A stretch of 64,000 nt of DNA from Corallococcus caeni (GCF_036245865.1 NZ_BTTW01000001.1:1302001-1366000); one strand, 5' to 3'. Numbered from the stretch's first letter, positions 50,616-62,612 are shown. Numbers and translations: made by a program. The notes: a model not told the origin generated them from the letters alone.

Positions 50616-53600
50616 CTACGGGGCGGGCTTCTCCACTTCCACCTTGCCCATCCGCGCGATGTTGAATTCCACGCGGCGGTTGTTCTCCCGGCCTGCGGCC
50701 GTCTTGTTGGTGTCCACGGGCTTCGTCTCACCGTAGCCCTCGGACTCCAGGCGCTCGCTCGCGATGCCCTCGTTGACGAGGAACGTCTTCACGCTGGCGG
50801 CGCGGCGCTTGGACAGGTCCAGGTTGGCGACGTCGCTGCCCTGGCTGTCCGTGTGGCCCTCGATGCGCAGCAGTTCCACCTGCGGGTTGGCGCGCAGCAC
50901 GGCCGCCACCTGCTTCAGGATGGGGAACGAGCGCGGCAGGATGACGTCCTTGTTCGTGGCGAAGTAGACCTTCTCCAGGATGAGGATGCGCTCGCCCTCG
51001 ACGAGCACCTTGACCTTGCCCTTGTCCGGGCAGCCGTCCTCGTCCTCCACGCCGTTGATGGTCTCCGGCTCCAGCGGGCACTTGTCCGCCGTGTCCGGGA
51101 TGCCGTCCTTGTCGTTGTCCGGGTCGGGGCAGCCGTCCTCGTCCTGGAAGCCGTCCTTGTCCTCGGGCGCGTTGGGGCACTTGTCGTCCGGGTCCATCAG
51201 GCCGTCGCCGTCGGAGTCCACCGGCGCGGGCGGAGGCGGCGCGGGCTTCGTGTCCGGGCAGCCGTCGGCGTCCTCGAAGTCGTTCACCGTCTCCGGCTCG
51301 TTGGGGCACTTGTCCGCCGTGTCCACGATGCCGTCGCCGTCGTTGTCCGGGTCCGCGCAGCCGTCCTGGTCCTGGAAGCCGTCGAAGTCCTCGGGGCCCT
51401 CCGGGCACACCGGCCGGGGCTGCGCCGGGGCGCGCTCCGGGGTGCTGTAGCCCACGGACGCGAGCACGCGGAAGGTGGGCGTGCCGTAGCCGTGCGTGAG
51501 GCCCGGGCCCGCGCCCACCTGCGCGGACAGACCGGTGAGGCCGCGGTACTTCAGGGCCGCGAGCAGCTCCAGCGGACGCTCCTCCGCGTCCTGCTGCTTG
51601 AAGCCCATCGCGCCCACCAGCGAGGCCTGGACGGCCAGCGGCAGGTCACCGAGCGGCGCCTCCGCGCCCACCCCGTACGCCAGCGCGCTGCCGACGTTCA
51701 GGTTGCGCAGCTGCTCCGCCTTGCGGATGTCCACGCCCACGTTGGCGAGCACGCGGAAGCGCCGGCCGTACTCCGCCACCACGCGCGGGTTGACGGACAC
51801 GCCCGACCCGCCGAGGAAGTCCGAGGCGCCGCCGGTGGGCAGCGACACGGGCACCACCACGGACAGGCCGTAGTTGTCACCGTCCAGGAGCCGCGCCTTC
51901 GGGATGAGGCGCAGGTCGCCGATGCCGCCCCCGCTCACCCCGTTGGCGAACGACGCGTCCACGCCCGGCGAGTTCTCCGAGCTCTGGAGCGTGATGGGCA
52001 GCACGACGCCGATCTCGAACCGGTCGTAGAGGCCGACGGCGCCCATCAGGTCGAAGCCCACCTGACTCTTCACCACGGAGGTGATGTACGTGTCCGAGCG
52101 GGGGTCGAAGAAGTTGAGCGGCTTGTCGGCGTAGTTGACCGACAGCCCCACGTTCCACCCCAGGTGCCGCTGCACCTTCGCGCCGTGCACCGCGAGAACA
52201 TCCGCGACGCCCGGGCCCGGCTTGTACTGCTGCACGTCAATGGCCTGCGACACAGCCGTGGCCTGCGCGTGGGCGGAGGTGCCCGCGAACAGGGCCGTGA
52301 CGAACACGGCCAGCGCCCCACCCGCGCGCGCCAGGAGGTTCCCGGCGCGGCGGAAGCGGCGGCCCACCAGGGGCAGCGCCAGCAGCATCAGCGCGAAGGG
52401 CGCCAGCGAACCGGAGCCGCCCGTGCTGCAGCCGTGGCCCACCACCAGGTAGTCATCGTTGGCGTCGAGCGGGTTGGAGCCGCCGTTCACCTCCGTGCCG
52501 TCGTCGATGCCGCCCTGGTCGGTGTCCTTCAGCGTCGGATCCGTCTCCGTGGCGTCACGGCGGCCGTCGTGGTTGGCGTCTTCCTCGCCGTCCTTCAGGC
52601 CGTCGCCGTCGGTGTCCGCCTTCTTCGGATCCGTCTTCGTCGTCGGGTCCGCGTCCGGCTTGAAGTTCGGGGACGACGTGTCGGTGCCCGGCGGCGCGGT
52701 CTCCACGGTGACACCCAGCTCCGTGCCATCGAGGATGCCGTCGTTGTCGCTGTCGGGGTCGAGCGCGTCGATGAGGCCGTCCCCGTCCGTGTCGGTCAGC
52801 CCGTCGATGCCGTCCGGCACGCCGTCGTCGTCGGAGTCGGAGTCGAACGGATCCGTCCCCTTCTCCAGCTCCGTGGCGTTGTCGATGCCGTCGCCGTCCG
52901 CGTCCTTGTCGTCCGCGGCGTTGTTCGGGTCCGTCTCCAGCACGTCCACGCGGCCGTTGTGGTTCTTGTCCTCGATGCCGTCGAGCACGCTGCCGCCGTC
53001 GGTGTCGGGGTTGAGCGGGTTCGTCTTGGTGTCGGGGTCCTGATCCGCGACGAACTTCGTCGGGTCGGTGTCCTCGCCCTGGGGCTGGGTGAGGCCCAGT
53101 TCCAGGCCGTCCGTCAGGCCGTCGCCGTCGGTGTCGCTGTTGTTCGGGTCGGTCTCCGTCGGGTCCTTGAGGCCGTCGTGGTTGGCGTCCTCGTTGCCGT
53201 CGAGCAGACCGTCGTCATCCGTGTCGTCGTCCAGCGGGTTCGTCTTCGTCGACGGGTCCTTGTCCGCCACGAACTTGGACGGGTCGGTGTCGTCGCCCTG
53301 GGGCTCGGTGAGACCCGTCTCCACGCCGTCGGTCAGGCCGTCGCCATCGGTGTCGATGTTCTTCGGGTCCGTCTCGTCGGCATCGACGATGCCGTCGTGG
53401 TCCTTGTCCTCGTTGCCATCGAGGATGCCGTCGTCATCCGAGTCGCTGTCGAGCGGATCCGTGCCGCCCACCTTGACCTCGACGCCGTCGGGGATGCCGT
53501 CGCCGTCGGAGTCCGGGTTGTTCGGATCGGTGCCCTGGGCGATCTCCTCGTCGTCCGTCAGGCCGTCGTTGTCCGTGTCCACCGTGCCCGCCGGGTTGAC

Positions 53601-56600
53601 GGTGAAGGTGGTGGTCGCGGTCGAGCTGTTGGTGGTGCCGTTCGTGGACACCGCGGTCACGGTGTACGTGCCATTGGCCAGCGGGCCGGGCAGCGCCTGG
53701 CTCCAGTTGCCGCCCGTCACCGTGATGGGGCCGTAGTTGGTGCCCTGGAAGGTCACCGTCACGGTGGTCGCGTTCGCGGCCGTACCCGTCACCGTCACGT
53801 TGGGGTTGGTGAGGGTGGAGCCGTTGGCCGGCGTGGTGATGGCCACCGTCGGCGCGGCCGTGTTCACCGTGAAGGTGGAGGTCGCGGTCGGGCTGGTGTT
53901 GCCCACCGCGTCCACCGCCACCGCCGTCACCGTGTAGGAGCCGTTGGCCAGGGGGCCGGGCAGCGCCTGGCTCCAGTTGCCGGAGGCGTCCACCGGGATG
54001 GGACCATAGTTCGTGCCCTGGAACGTCACGGTCACGCTCGTCGCGCCACCCGAGGCCGTACCGGTCACCGTCACGTTGGCACCCACCGTGGACCCGTTGG
54101 CCGGCGTGGTGATGGCCACCACCGGCGCGGTCGTGTCCACCGTGAAGGTGGAGCTGTCGGGCGTGCTCTCGTTGCCCGCCGCGTCCGTGGACACCGCGGT
54201 CACGGTGTACGTGCCGTCCGCCAACGGGCCGGGCAGCGCCTGGCTCCAGTTGCCGGAAGCGTCGACCGGGATGGGGCCGTAGTCCGTGCCCTCGAAGGTG
54301 AGCGTCACGAAGGTGGCGCCCACGGAGGTGCCGGTGACCGTCACCGTGCTGGAGGCGACCGTCGTGCCGTCCGCCGGCGCGGTGATGTCGACTTCCGGCG
54401 ACGTCAGGTCCACCGTGAAGGTGGTGTCGTCCGGCGTGCTCTCATTGCCCGCCGCGTCCGTGGCCACCGCGGTCACGGTGATGGGGCCCTCCGGCAGGGA
54501 CACCGGCAGTTGGTAGGTCCAGTTGCCCGCGCCATCCACGGGGATGGGGCCGTAGTCGTTGCCGTTGTAGGTCAGCGTCACGGACGTCGCGCCCGTGGAC
54601 GTCCCCGTCACCGTCACCGTGTCGGTGCCGACGACCGCACCGTCGGCCGGGGTGCTGATGGCGACGGTCGGCGGGGTCAGGTCCACCGTGAAGGTGGAGG
54701 TCGCGGTCGCGCTGGTGGTGCCCGCGCCGTTCACGGACACCGCGGTCACGGTGTACGTGGCCTCGGCCAGGGGGCCGGGCAGCGGGAAGCTCCAGTTACC
54801 GGAGCCGTCCACGTTGATGGGGCCGTAGCTGGCACCGTCGAAGGTGAGCGTCACGGAGGTCGCGTTGGTCGTCGTACCAGTGACGGTCACCGTGGCGGTG
54901 TTCACCGAGGTGTTGTTGGCCGGCGTGCTGATGGCGACCGTGGGGACCGTCAGGTCCACCGTGAAGGTGGAGGTCGCGGGCGTGCTCTCGTTGCCCGCCG
55001 CGTCCGTGGACACCGCGGTCACGGTGTGGCTGCCCTCGGGCAAGGTCACGGGCAGCTGGAAGCTCCAGTTGCCGGAGGCATCCACGGGGATGGGACCGTA
55101 GTCGGTGCCGTTGTAGGTCAGCGTCACGGACGTCGCGCCCGTGGACGTACCCGTCACCGTCACCGTGTCGGTGCCGATGACCGCACCGTCAGCCGGGCTG
55201 CTGATGGCCACCGTCGGCGCCGTCAGGTCCACGGTGAAGGTGGAGCTGTCGGGCGTGCTGGTGTTGCCCGCCGCGTCGGTGGCCGTCGCGGTCACGGTGT
55301 ACGTGGCCTCGGCCAGGGGGCCGGGCAGCGCGTAGCTCCAGTTGCCGGAGCTGTCCACGTTGATGGGGCCGTAGCTGGCGCCGTCGAAGGTGAGCGTCAC
55401 GAACGACGCGCCCGCGGACGTGCCCGTCACCGTCACGTTGGGGGTGTTGATGGTCGAGCCGTCCGCCGGGGTGCTGATGGCGACGGTCGGAGGCGTCTGG
55501 TCCACCGTGAAGGTGGAGGTCGCGGTCGTGCTGTTCGTGCCCGCGCTGTTCGTGGACACGGCGGTCACGGTGTACGTGCCGTCCGCCAGCGGGCCAGGCA
55601 GCGCGTAGTTCCAGTTGCCCGCACCGTTCACCGTGATGGGGCCGTAGTTCGTGCCCTGGAAGGTCAGGGTCACGGTCGTCGCGTTCGTGGACGAACCGGT
55701 CACCGTCACGTTCGGGGTGTTGACCGTCGAGCCGTTGGCCGGGGTGCTGATGGCCACCGTCGGCGCCGGCACGTTCACCGTGAAGGTGGAGGTGGCCGTG
55801 GTGCTGTTGGTCGTACCGTTCGTGGACACCGCGGTCACGGTGTACGTGCCGTTGGCCAGGTTGCCCGGCAGCGCGTAGGTCCAGTTGCCGCCAGTCACCG
55901 TGATGGGCCCGTAGTTCGTGCCCTGGAAGGTCAGCGTCACGGACGTGGCGTTTGCCGCCGTGCCCGTCACTGTCACGTTCGGGGTGTTGACCGTGGAGCC
56001 GTTGGCCGGCGTGGTGATGGCCACCGTCGGGCCCGCCACCGTGAAGGTGGAGGAGGCCTGGGTGCTCGTGGTCGTGCCGTTCGTCGACGTCGCGGTCACG
56101 GTGTACGTGCCGTTGGCCAGAGGGCCGGGCAGCGCCTGGCTCCAGTTGCCGCCGGTCACCGTGATGGGGCCGTAGTTCGTTCCCTGGAACGTCACCGTCA
56201 CCGTGGTCGCGTTCGCGGCCGTACCGGTCACCGTCACGTTGGGGTTGGTCACCGTCGAGCCGTTAGCCGGCGCGGTGATGGCCACCGTCGGACCGGCCAC
56301 CGTGAAGGTGGAGGTGGCCGTGGTGCTGTTGGTCGTGCCGTTCGTGGACACCGCATTGACCGTGTACGAGCCGTTGGCCAGCGGGCCCGGCACCGTGGCG
56401 GTCCAGTTGCCTCCGGTCACCGTGAAGGGGCCGTAGTTCGTCCCATTCAGCGTGAACGAGACGGACGTCGCGTTCGCGGCGGTGCCAGCGATGACCACGT
56501 TGGTGGGGTTCGTCACCGTCGAGCCGTTTGCCGGCGTGGTGATGGCCACCGTCGGGCCCGCCACCGTGAAGGTAGAGGAGGCCGTGGTGCTCGTGTTGCC

Positions 56601-59069
56601 ACCGGCGTTACGGGAGACCGCGGTCACGGTGTACGTGCCGTTGGCCAGCGGACCGGGGAGCGCCTGGCTCCAGTTGCCGCCCGTCACCGTGATGGGGCCG
56701 TAGTTGGTGCCCTGGAACGTCACCGTCACCGTGGTCGCGTTCGCGGCCGTACCGGTCACCGTCACGTTCGGGTTCGTCACCGTCGAGCCGTTGGCCGGCG
56801 TGGTGATGGCCACCGTCGGACCGGCCACCGTGAAGGTGGAGGTCGCGGTGGTGCTGTTCGTGGTGCCGTTCGTGGACACCGCGTTCACCGTGTACGAGCC
56901 GTTGGCCAGCGGGCCCGGCACCGTGGCGGTCCAGTTACCTCCGGTCACCGTGAAGGGGCCGTAGTTCGTCCCATTCAGCGTGAACGAGACGGACGTTGCG
57001 TTCGCGGCCGTGCCAGCAATGACCACGTTGGTGGGGTTCGTCACCGTCGAGCCGTTCGCCGGCGTGGTGATGGCCACCGTCGGACCCGCCACCGTGAAGG
57101 TGGAGGTGGCCGTGGTGCTGTTGCTGGTGCCATTGGTGGACACCGCATTCACCGTGTACGAGCCGTTGGCCAGCGGGCCCGGCACCGTGGCGGTCCAGTT
57201 ACCTCCGGTCACCGTGAAGGGGCCGTAGTTCGTCCCATTCAACGTGAACGAGACAGACGTCGCGTTCGCGGCCGTGCCAGCGATGACCACGTTGGTGGGG
57301 TTCGCCACCGTCGAGCCGTTGGCCGGCGTGGTGATGGCCACCGTCGGCGTCGGCGTGCCGCCTGGCACCGTGAAGTTGTTGGTGTTGCTCTGAAGCAGAG
57401 GGCTGCCACCAGAAAGAGTGACGGCGTAAACGGTGTGAGCGCCCGGGGTCAGGACGGGCGACGCAATGGTGAAGACACCGGATGCGTTCGACGTCGTCGA
57501 ACCAATCAACGTGCCGTCCACATAGACGTTGACGGTCTGGTTGCCGCCATCCGGCGTCGTGCCGGTGATGGTGGGCGTGGTGTTCGCCGTCGTCGAACCG
57601 TTGGCCGGCGTGGTGATGGTCGGCGGCAGGTTGACGACGCCCGGGTTACCCGGGGCGGACCCGTACGTCACACCATCAATCGCGGCCGCGCTCGGCTGAA
57701 CACCTGCCACACCGCCCGTAACGGACGTCAGGCACGAGAGGGTCGTGCCCTGAAGAAGGATGTTGCCACCACCCGCCCCACCACCCGTCCCATGCGGCGA
57801 CGCGGTGAAGGTGCTGTTGCCGCCGTTACCGCCCCTCGCGGAGATGGTGCCCGTGCCACCACAGGATAGCGCCCCCGTGAACTTCAAGGAGATCGTGCCA
57901 CCCGCGCCACCGCCACCCGCGGCGTCATTCTGGGAATTGGTGCCAGCCACACCGTCCGCCGTGATGTTGCCAGTCCCGGCCAGGGCAGCGCCGCGCACGA
58001 ACACGATGCCGCCAGCATTGCCGCCCTTGCCGCTCACCCCGTCATTGCCATGACCCGCGCCACCGCCGCCGCCGAAGAGAAGCCGGGTCGAGGGAGAAAA
58101 GAGCATCTTGACGCCGCCCAACCCACCTACGGCGCGCGCGGGATCGGCATCCCCCGTCCAGGTCCGGCCGCCGATGCCACCCGAACCACCATTGCCACCA
58201 CCACCGCCACCTGAGTTGTGGCAGACGCCGCCACCGCCAGCGTTGAGGATGTTGCCCCGCCCCGCGAAGAGGTGCCCCACCTCCGGAAAGTCACCGGGAA
58301 CCTTGTAACGGAGGGGAACCAACCCCTCCCCCTTCATCGCCCCGCCCTCCCATTCCTGGTCGAGCTGGGTGCAGCTATCCCCTGATCCGTTGAACTTCTC
58401 GCCACCTCGGTAACCAGCTCCAGCTGCGGAAATGGTGCCGTTGTTCGTCACCGTTCCCGTCGCGAAGAACACCACGAGGCCACCCACGGTGTCCCGGGAG
58501 TCGACATCACTGGACCAAGCCCTCGCGCGGAGGCTGGCCCCAGCATTGATTGTCACGTTCGTGTACTCAGGAACCCGGATGACCTGCGCAGAGCTACGAA
58601 GGGCGATGTCATTGTCCGGAGTGCCTCCGGTGAAGTTCGACGTCAGCGCAGGGGCGAACGTCAGGGTGCCGCCGGCGACCACCGACACACGCGCGAAGTT
58701 CCAGTTGCCTACCGGAGTCGCCGCAGCGTTGAACTGCGCCTGCTCTCCAGTCACCACCGTCCCCGTAAAACCGGAGGACTGGTAGATCATGATCAGGTCG
58801 CCCACAGCGAAGCCGGCGCTGGAATCCACCGTGACAGTGGTGGCGCCTGCATTCGCGTTCGCCGTCAGCCGTGTATACGCGTTGATGACCCTGTTGGCCG
58901 TGTTGACCGTCAGCGCGCCGTTGTGGCCGTTACCATTGCCGAAGCTGTCCGGATCCGCGTAGGCGGGTGGCGCCGCGAACACGGCACACAGCAGGGCCAA
59001 CAGCGCCGCGGCGGAGCCGCGTACTCCCAGTAGGGGCGTCAGCAACCGCGAAGTCTTTTGTGGAGTCAT
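50616..59069 (-). CDS. Giant surface protein: Ig-like repeats, TSP3, internal MYXO-CTERM-like motif, OmpA C-terminus
   Basis: 2,817 residues from ATG 59069. Signal peptide ends near AYA/DPDSFG (residue 38). Residues 40-480 are a Gly-rich region with strand repeats ([17 protein letters not shown]). Residues 480-1828 are 15 Ig-like repeats of 88-91 residues ([14 protein letters not shown]... STFTV). Residues 1829-2207 are acidic TSP3-type Ca-binding repeats ([19 protein letters not shown]). Then GCSTGGSG (Cys2214), a hydrophobic helix ([14 protein letters not shown]) and GRRFRR look like MYXO-CTERM. Directly after comes a second signal-peptide-like stretch ending AHA/QA (2268), a beta-barrel-like region about 2270-2540, more TSP3 repeats and an OmpA domain from about 2697 ([27 protein letters not shown]) for peptidoglycan binding. 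The frame is uninterrupted. Very large Ig-repeat proteins are annotated in myxobacteria, some as gliding-related AgmC, but this is recalled and not checked. Confidence 0.88.
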   Translation of the reverse strand: MTPQKTSRLLTPLLGVRGSAAALLALLCAVFAAPPAYADPDSFGNGNGHNGALTVNTANRVINAYTRLTANANAGATTVTVDSSAGFAVGDLIMIYQSSGFTGTVVTGEQAQFNAAATPVGNWNFARVSVVAGGTLTFAPALTSNFTGGTPDNDIALRSSAQVIRVPEYTNVTINAGASLRARAWSSDVDSRDTVGGLVVFFATGTVTNNGTISAAGAGYRGGEKFNGSGDSCTQLDQEWEGGAMKGEGLVPLRYKVPGDFPEVGHLFAGRGNILNAGGGGVCHNSGGGGGGNGGSGGIGGRTWTGDADPARAVGGLGGVKMLFSPSTRLLFGGGGGAGHGNDGVSGKGGNAGGIVFVRGAALAGTGNITADGVAGTNSQNDAAGGGGAGGTISLKFTGALSCGGTGTISARGGNGGNSTFTASPHGTGGGAGGGNILLQGTTLSCLTSVTGGVAGVQPSAAAIDGVTYGSAPGNPGVVNLPPTITTPANGSTTANTTPTITGTTPDGGNQTVNVYVDGTLIGSTTSNASGVFTIASPVLTPGAHTVYAVTLSGGSPLLQSNTNNFTVPGGTPTPTVAITTPANGSTVANPTNVVIAGTAANATSVSFTLNGTNYGPFTVTGGNWTATVPGPLANGSYTVNAVSTNGTSNSTTATSTFTVAGPTVAITTPANGSTVTNPTNVVIAGTAANATSVSFTLNGTNYGPFTVTGGNWTATVPGPLANGSYTVNAVSTNGTTNSTTATSTFTVAGPTVAITTPANGSTVTNPNVTVTGTAANATTVTVTFQGTNYGPITVTGGNWSQALPGPLANGTYTVTAVSRNAGGNTSTTASSTFTVAGPTVAITTPANGSTVTNPTNVVIAGTAANATSVSFTLNGTNYGPFTVTGGNWTATVPGPLANGSYTVNAVSTNGTTNSTTATSTFTVAGPTVAITAPANGSTVTNPNVTVTGTAANATTVTVTFQGTNYGPITVTGGNWSQALPGPLANGTYTVTATSTNGTTTSTQASSTFTVAGPTVAITTPANGSTVNTPNVTVTGTAANATSVTLTFQGTNYGPITVTGGNWTYALPGNLANGTYTVTAVSTNGTTNSTTATSTFTVNVPAPTVAISTPANGSTVNTPNVTVTGSSTNATTVTLTFQGTNYGPITVNGAGNWNYALPGPLADGTYTVTAVSTNSAGTNSTTATSTFTVDQTPPTVAISTPADGSTINTPNVTVTGTSAGASFVTLTFDGASYGPINVDSSGNWSYALPGPLAEATYTVTATATDAAGNTSTPDSSTFTVDLTAPTVAISSPADGAVIGTDTVTVTGTSTGATSVTLTYNGTDYGPIPVDASGNWSFQLPVTLPEGSHTVTAVSTDAAGNESTPATSTFTVDLTVPTVAISTPANNTSVNTATVTVTGTTTNATSVTLTFDGASYGPINVDGSGNWSFPLPGPLAEATYTVTAVSVNGAGTTSATATSTFTVDLTPPTVAISTPADGAVVGTDTVTVTGTSTGATSVTLTYNGNDYGPIPVDGAGNWTYQLPVSLPEGPITVTAVATDAAGNESTPDDTTFTVDLTSPEVDITAPADGTTVASSTVTVTGTSVGATFVTLTFEGTDYGPIPVDASGNWSQALPGPLADGTYTVTAVSTDAAGNESTPDSSTFTVDTTAPVVAITTPANGSTVGANVTVTGTASGGATSVTVTFQGTNYGPIPVDASGNWSQALPGPLANGSYTVTAVAVDAVGNTSPTATSTFTVNTAAPTVAITTPANGSTLTNPNVTVTGTAANATTVTVTFQGTNYGPITVTGGNWSQALPGPLANGTYTVTAVSTNGTTNSSTATTTFTVNPAGTVDTDNDGLTDDEEIAQGTDPNNPDSDGDGIPDGVEVKVGGTDPLDSDSDDDGILDGNEDKDHDGIVDADETDPKNIDTDGDGLTDGVETGLTEPQGDDTDPSKFVADKDPSTKTNPLDDDTDDDGLLDGNEDANHDGLKDPTETDPNNSDTDGDGLTDGLELGLTQPQGEDTDPTKFVADQDPDTKTNPLNPDTDGGSVLDGIEDKNHNGRVDVLETDPNNAADDKDADGDGIDNATELEKGTDPFDSDSDDDGVPDGIDGLTDTDGDGLIDALDPDSDNDGILDGTELGVTVETAPPGTDTSSPNFKPDADPTTKTDPKKADTDGDGLKDGEEDANHDGRRDATETDPTLKDTDQGGIDDGTEVNGGSNPLDANDDYLVVGHGCSTGGSGSLAPFALMLLALPLVGRRFRRAGNLLARAGGALAVFVTALFAGTSAHAQATAVSQAIDVQQYKPGPGVADVLAVHGAKVQRHLGWNVGLSVNYADKPLNFFDPRSDTYITSVVKSQVGFDLMGAVGLYDRFEIGVVLPITLQSSENSPGVDASFANGVSGGGIGDLRLIPKARLLDGDNYGLSVVVPVSLPTGGASDFLGGSGVSVNPRVVAEYGRRFRVLANVGVDIRKAEQLRNLNVGSALAYGVGAEAPLGDLPLAVQASLVGAMGFKQQDAEERPLELLAALKYRGLTGLSAQVGAGPGLTHGYGTPTFRVLASVGYSTPERAPAQPRPVCPEGPEDFDGFQDQDGCADPDNDGDGIVDTADKCPNEPETVNDFEDADGCPDTKPAPPPPAPVDSDGDGLMDPDDKCPNAPEDKDGFQDEDGCPDPDNDKDGIPDTADKCPLEPETINGVEDEDGCPDKGKVKVLVEGERILILEKVYFATNKDVILPRSFPILKQVAAVLRANPQVELLRIEGHTDSQGSDVANLDLSKRRAASVKTFLVNEGIASERLESEGYGETKPVDTNKTAAGRENNRRVEFNIARMGKVEVEKPAP
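52266..52367 (-). other. Second, internal signal-peptide-like segment in the giant protein
   Basis: Residues 2235-2268: an Arg-rich start ([14 protein letters not shown]), a hydrophobic core ([14 protein letters not shown]) and TSAHA before QATA. It looks like the N-terminus of a separate exported protein; a GTG begins it (Val2235), but no ribosome-binding site is seen before it. Confidence 0.65.
52347..52433 (-). other. Internal MYXO-CTERM-like sorting motif in the giant protein
   Basis: Residues 2213-2241: GCSTGGSG, a 14-residue hydrophobic segment, then GRRFRR. This is the Cys, helix, Arg-cluster order of MYXO-CTERM sorting tails, which normally end a protein. Here the frame continues for 576 residues. 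Confidence 0.7.
53590..57630 (-). repeat. Array of 15 Ig-like coding repeats
   Basis: About 270-base units, each beginning [14 protein letters not shown] or a variant and ending STFTV. The first unit (57.6 kb end) is divergent. Units 2, 3 and 5 are almost identical, and units 4, 6 and 15 are almost identical, so a two-unit block of about 530 bases was duplicated recently. Units 8-14 are more diverged and more acidic (TDAAGNEST). Confidence 0.92.
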
Positions 59070-59265
59070 AGGTTCAGAGGCCCACCTGGAACTGCGGGAT
59101 GTGTTCCGGGAGCCACAGGCCCCCTAGCAAGCCGAGCGCCATCCTCTGTCGAATTCCCGATCCGTCCAAATCCTGGAACTTGCACGGCCGGACGCTCGTG
59201 CTTAGGGCGGGCGTCCGAAAGCCGGATCCGGATTCTGGAATCTGGAAACCCACCGCGTCCCGGAC

Positions 59266-59295
59266 TGACGCGTCAGCGTCCTCCCTGACGCGTCA
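59266..59295. promoter_or_regulatory. Two TGACGCGTCA palindromes, 20 bases apart
   Basis: TGACGCGTCA at 59266-59275 (extended to a 12-bp palindrome) and again at 59286-59295. They lie on the same face of the helix, about 200 bases upstream of the giant gene's start and 90 bases past the ftsA stop. The whole gap 59070-59386 has no gene. It also holds a CCGGATCCGG palindrome (59222-59231) and the terminator below. A dimeric regulator or operator pair controlling the giant gene is a fair guess. Confidence 0.5.
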
Positions 59296-59332
59296 AGGCG
59301 CGCGCCGGACCCAGCCACCCCAGAAACGCGAA

Positions 59333-59354
59333 AGGGCCCCCCGAAGGGAGCCCT
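59333..59354 (-). terminator. ftsA terminator
   Basis: AGGGC-C-CCC and GGG-A-GCCCT arms around CGAA. On the minus strand it reads AGGGCTCCCTTCGGGGGGCCCTTTCG, 33 bases after the ftsA stop. It would separate ftsA transcription from the giant surface-protein gene and ftsZ. Confidence 0.7.
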
Positions 59355-59386
59355 GACTCAGCGCATCACCGGTTCCGGGAACCGGC

Positions 59387-60622
59387 CTAGAAGATCTCTT
59401 CCAGCCACTCGCGCATCCGGCCCTTCACCTTCTTGTAGACGTTGCCGTCCTCGCGGATGCGGAACATGCGGCGGTCCATGTGCTTGGCGCCGTAGACGAC
59501 CAGGCCCACGCCCGTGGCGTACATGGGGCTCTTCACCACGTCCACCAGACCGCCAATGCCGCGCGGCATGCCCCGGCGCACCGGCAGGCCCAGCACCTCT
59601 TCCGCCAGCTCCGGCATGCCCGCGAGCAGCGTGCTGCCGCCCGTGATGACGATGCCCGACGCGAGCAGGTCCTCGTAGCCGCACTTCTGGATCTCCCGGT
59701 GCACCAGCTGGAAGATCTCCTCCACGCGCGGCTCCAGGATCTCCGAGAGAATCTGCCGGCCCAGGACGCGCGGCTGACGGCCGCCCACGCTGGGCACTTC
59801 AATCGTCTCGTCCTTGTTGATCATGGACGCGAGCGCGCAGCCGTACTTCTGCTTGATGCGCTCGGCCTCGTGCGCGGGGGTGCGCAGGCCGATGGCGATG
59901 TCGCTCGTCAGGTTGTTGCCGCCCAGGGCGATGACGGCCGTGTGGACGATGGAGCCACCGGAGAAGATGGCGATGTCCGTGGTGCCGCCGCCGATGTCGA
60001 CGAGGCACACGCCCAGCTCCTTCTCGTCCTCGCTCAGCACCGCTTCGGCGGAGGCGAGCGGCTGGAGCACGATGTCGGAGACGTTCAGGCCCGTGCGGTT
60101 GGCGCACTTGACGATGTTCTGCGCGCTGGAGACGGCGCCCGTGACGATGTGCACCTTGGCCTCCAGGCGCACGCCGGCCATGCCCAGGGGCTCCTTGATG
60201 CCGCCCTGGTCGTCGATGATGAACTCCTGCGGCAGGACGTGGATGACCTCCCGGTCCAGCGGGATGGCCACCGCCTTCGCCGCGTCGATGACGCGCGCGA
60301 TGTCCGCGTCGCGGACCTCCTTGTCCTTCACCGCGACGATGCCCTGGGAGTTGAAGCCCTTGATGTGGCCGCCGGCGATCCCCGTGTAGACGTGGGAGAT
60401 CTCCGCCCCGGCCATCAGCTCGGCTTCCTCCACGGCGCGCCGGATGGACGACACCGTGGCCTCGATGTTGACCACGACGCCCTTGCGCAATCCCTTCGAC
60501 GGATGCGTGCCGATACCGATGATGTCGATACCGCTATCGGTCAGCTCGCCGACGATGGCGCAGATCTTCGTCGTGCCGATGTCGAGGCCGACGATGATCT
60601 CCCCCGACTTCTGCTTCGCCAT
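59387..60622 (-). CDS. ftsA: Cell division protein FtsA
   Basis: 411 residues. Actin-fold motifs: EIIVGLDIGTTKICAIVGEL (phosphate 1), ISHVYTGIAGGHIKGFNS (1C domain), VCLVDIGGGTTDIAIF (phosphate 2), ALGGNNLTSDIA and GIVITGGSTLLAGM (adenosine). The C-terminal VYKKVKGRMREWLEEIF is the amphipathic helix that binds the inner membrane. It tethers FtsZ filaments to the membrane. It lies 41 bases after ftsQ and is followed by a terminator rather than ftsZ. Confidence 0.97.
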   Translation of the reverse strand: MAKQKSGEIIVGLDIGTTKICAIVGELTDSGIDIIGIGTHPSKGLRKGVVVNIEATVSSIRRAVEEAELMAGAEISHVYTGIAGGHIKGFNSQGIVAVKDKEVRDADIARVIDAAKAVAIPLDREVIHVLPQEFIIDDQGGIKEPLGMAGVRLEAKVHIVTGAVSSAQNIVKCANRTGLNVSDIVLQPLASAEAVLSEDEKELGVCLVDIGGGTTDIAIFSGGSIVHTAVIALGGNNLTSDIAIGLRTPAHEAERIKQKYGCALASMINKDETIEVPSVGGRQPRVLGRQILSEILEPRVEEIFQLVHREIQKCGYEDLLASGIVITGGSTLLAGMPELAEEVLGLPVRRGMPRGIGGLVDVVKSPMYATGVGLVVYGAKHMDRRMFRIREDGNVYKKVKGRMREWLEEIF

Positions 60623-60663
60623 GACTCCTCCCAGGCTCCCTCACTTTCGTGAAGGAAGCATCC

Positions 60664-61521
60664 TCACTGCGTCGAGTCCCCGCTCCGCACGGAGTCGGAC
60701 CCACTCGAAAGCCTCACCGCCACCCAACCCGGTCGGGCACGGTTATCCAGGCGAATGATCGCGGCCGCAAGCCCCCTTGTGCTGAGCTCGCGACGAACGC
60801 GCGCCAGCCGCTGGAGCTTGACTTCCGTTTCGCCCGCGCCGAGGCGCACCTCCTGCCCCGTCGCCGTCACCAGCGCAAGCCCGGTGTTCTCCAGGCGCAC
60901 TTCAGAAAGCCGCTCGGATCGTCCCGGCAACAGCCGCGCATAAGCACGGGTTACATCCAGCGCCTCGCGGAACTTCGCGCGCACACCGTCCGGGTCCGCC
61001 ACGTACGCGTCGCGCTCCACGCCGGTGACGAGCGGCAGGTCCAGCCCGTCCCCCGGGGTGACGCGCTTGAAGGGCTCGCCCTCCTCGTCCAGCACGTACA
61101 GGTCGCCCAGCACCGCCAGCGCCGCGGGGGCGTGCTCCGTCACCTCCACGGACACGCCGTGCGGAAACCGCCGCGTCACCTCCACCGTGCGCACCCAGGG
61201 GTGCTGGCCCATCGCCTTCGCCAGCGCGGCCGGGTCCAGCGTCCACAGGTTCTGCCCCGCCGTCAGCCCGGACAGCTTCAGGAGCTCCGGACGCGACGCC
61301 CGCTCCAGCCCGGAGAAGTTCACCGACTCCAGCGCGAAGCGCGGCGTCACCACCGCCCAGGCACGCAGTTCGATGCCGCCCCAGATGAGCCCCGCCGTCG
61401 CGACGGCCAGCCCCAGCGCCTTCGCCACCGACGGCCCGTGCGAACGGACCGCGCCCTTCACCGCGTCATTGCGCGGTGCGGCGTCCAGGCGGCGGCGGTT
61501 CTTGGATTTTCCGAAGGCCAT
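60664..61521 (-). CDS. ftsQ: Cell division protein FtsQ
   Basis: 285 residues from ATG 61521 (MAFGKSKNRRRLDAAPRND); an upstream ATG 13 codons earlier is less likely. Basic cytoplasmic N-terminus, one membrane helix (ALGLAVATAGLIWGGIELR), then the POTRA domain (FALESVNFSGLERASRPELLKLSGLTAGQNL; VRTVEVTRRFPHGVSVEVTEHAP) and the beta domain. It scaffolds FtsB/FtsL in the periplasm. It fits the dcw order between ddl and ftsA. Confidence 0.93.
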   Translation of the reverse strand: MAFGKSKNRRRLDAAPRNDAVKGAVRSHGPSVAKALGLAVATAGLIWGGIELRAWAVVTPRFALESVNFSGLERASRPELLKLSGLTAGQNLWTLDPAALAKAMGQHPWVRTVEVTRRFPHGVSVEVTEHAPAALAVLGDLYVLDEEGEPFKRVTPGDGLDLPLVTGVERDAYVADPDGVRAKFREALDVTRAYARLLPGRSERLSEVRLENTGLALVTATGQEVRLGAGETEVKLQRLARVRRELSTRGLAAAIIRLDNRARPGWVAVRLSSGSDSVRSGDSTQ

Positions 61522-61571
61522 GACTAGGGAGGCGCATGCTGCGTGCGGACGTCGAACCACGCCAGTTTTTG

Positions 61572-61593
61572 GCTACAGGCACGTCGCTGTAGC
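61572..61593. repeat. Inverted repeat in the ddl-ftsQ gap
   Basis: GCTACAG and CTGTAGC, 8 bases apart, in the 134-base gap upstream of ftsQ. No T-run follows, so it may be a regulatory site for ftsQ or a weak hairpin. Confidence 0.35.
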
Positions 61594-61655
61594 GGCACGA
61601 GGGGACACCCCGCCCCTGCAAGGGTCCGGAACTCCAGGAAAGAACGCGGAGCGGC

Positions 61656-62608
<953 letters not shown>

Positions 62609-62612
<4 letters not shown>

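Noticed and set aside
52266-52367. A separate gene starting at the internal GTG (Val2235)
   Set aside because: There is no ribosome-binding site and no stop before it, so one long gene is annotated. It is kept as an open question in the findings.
50550-57869. 2,439-codon open frame on the plus strand (His/Arg/Val/Gly-rich)
   Set aside because: It runs opposite the giant Ig-repeat gene. Its composition reflects the reverse complement of Thr/Val/Asn repeats, it has no domain and no ribosome-binding site, and the minus-strand frame has clear domains.
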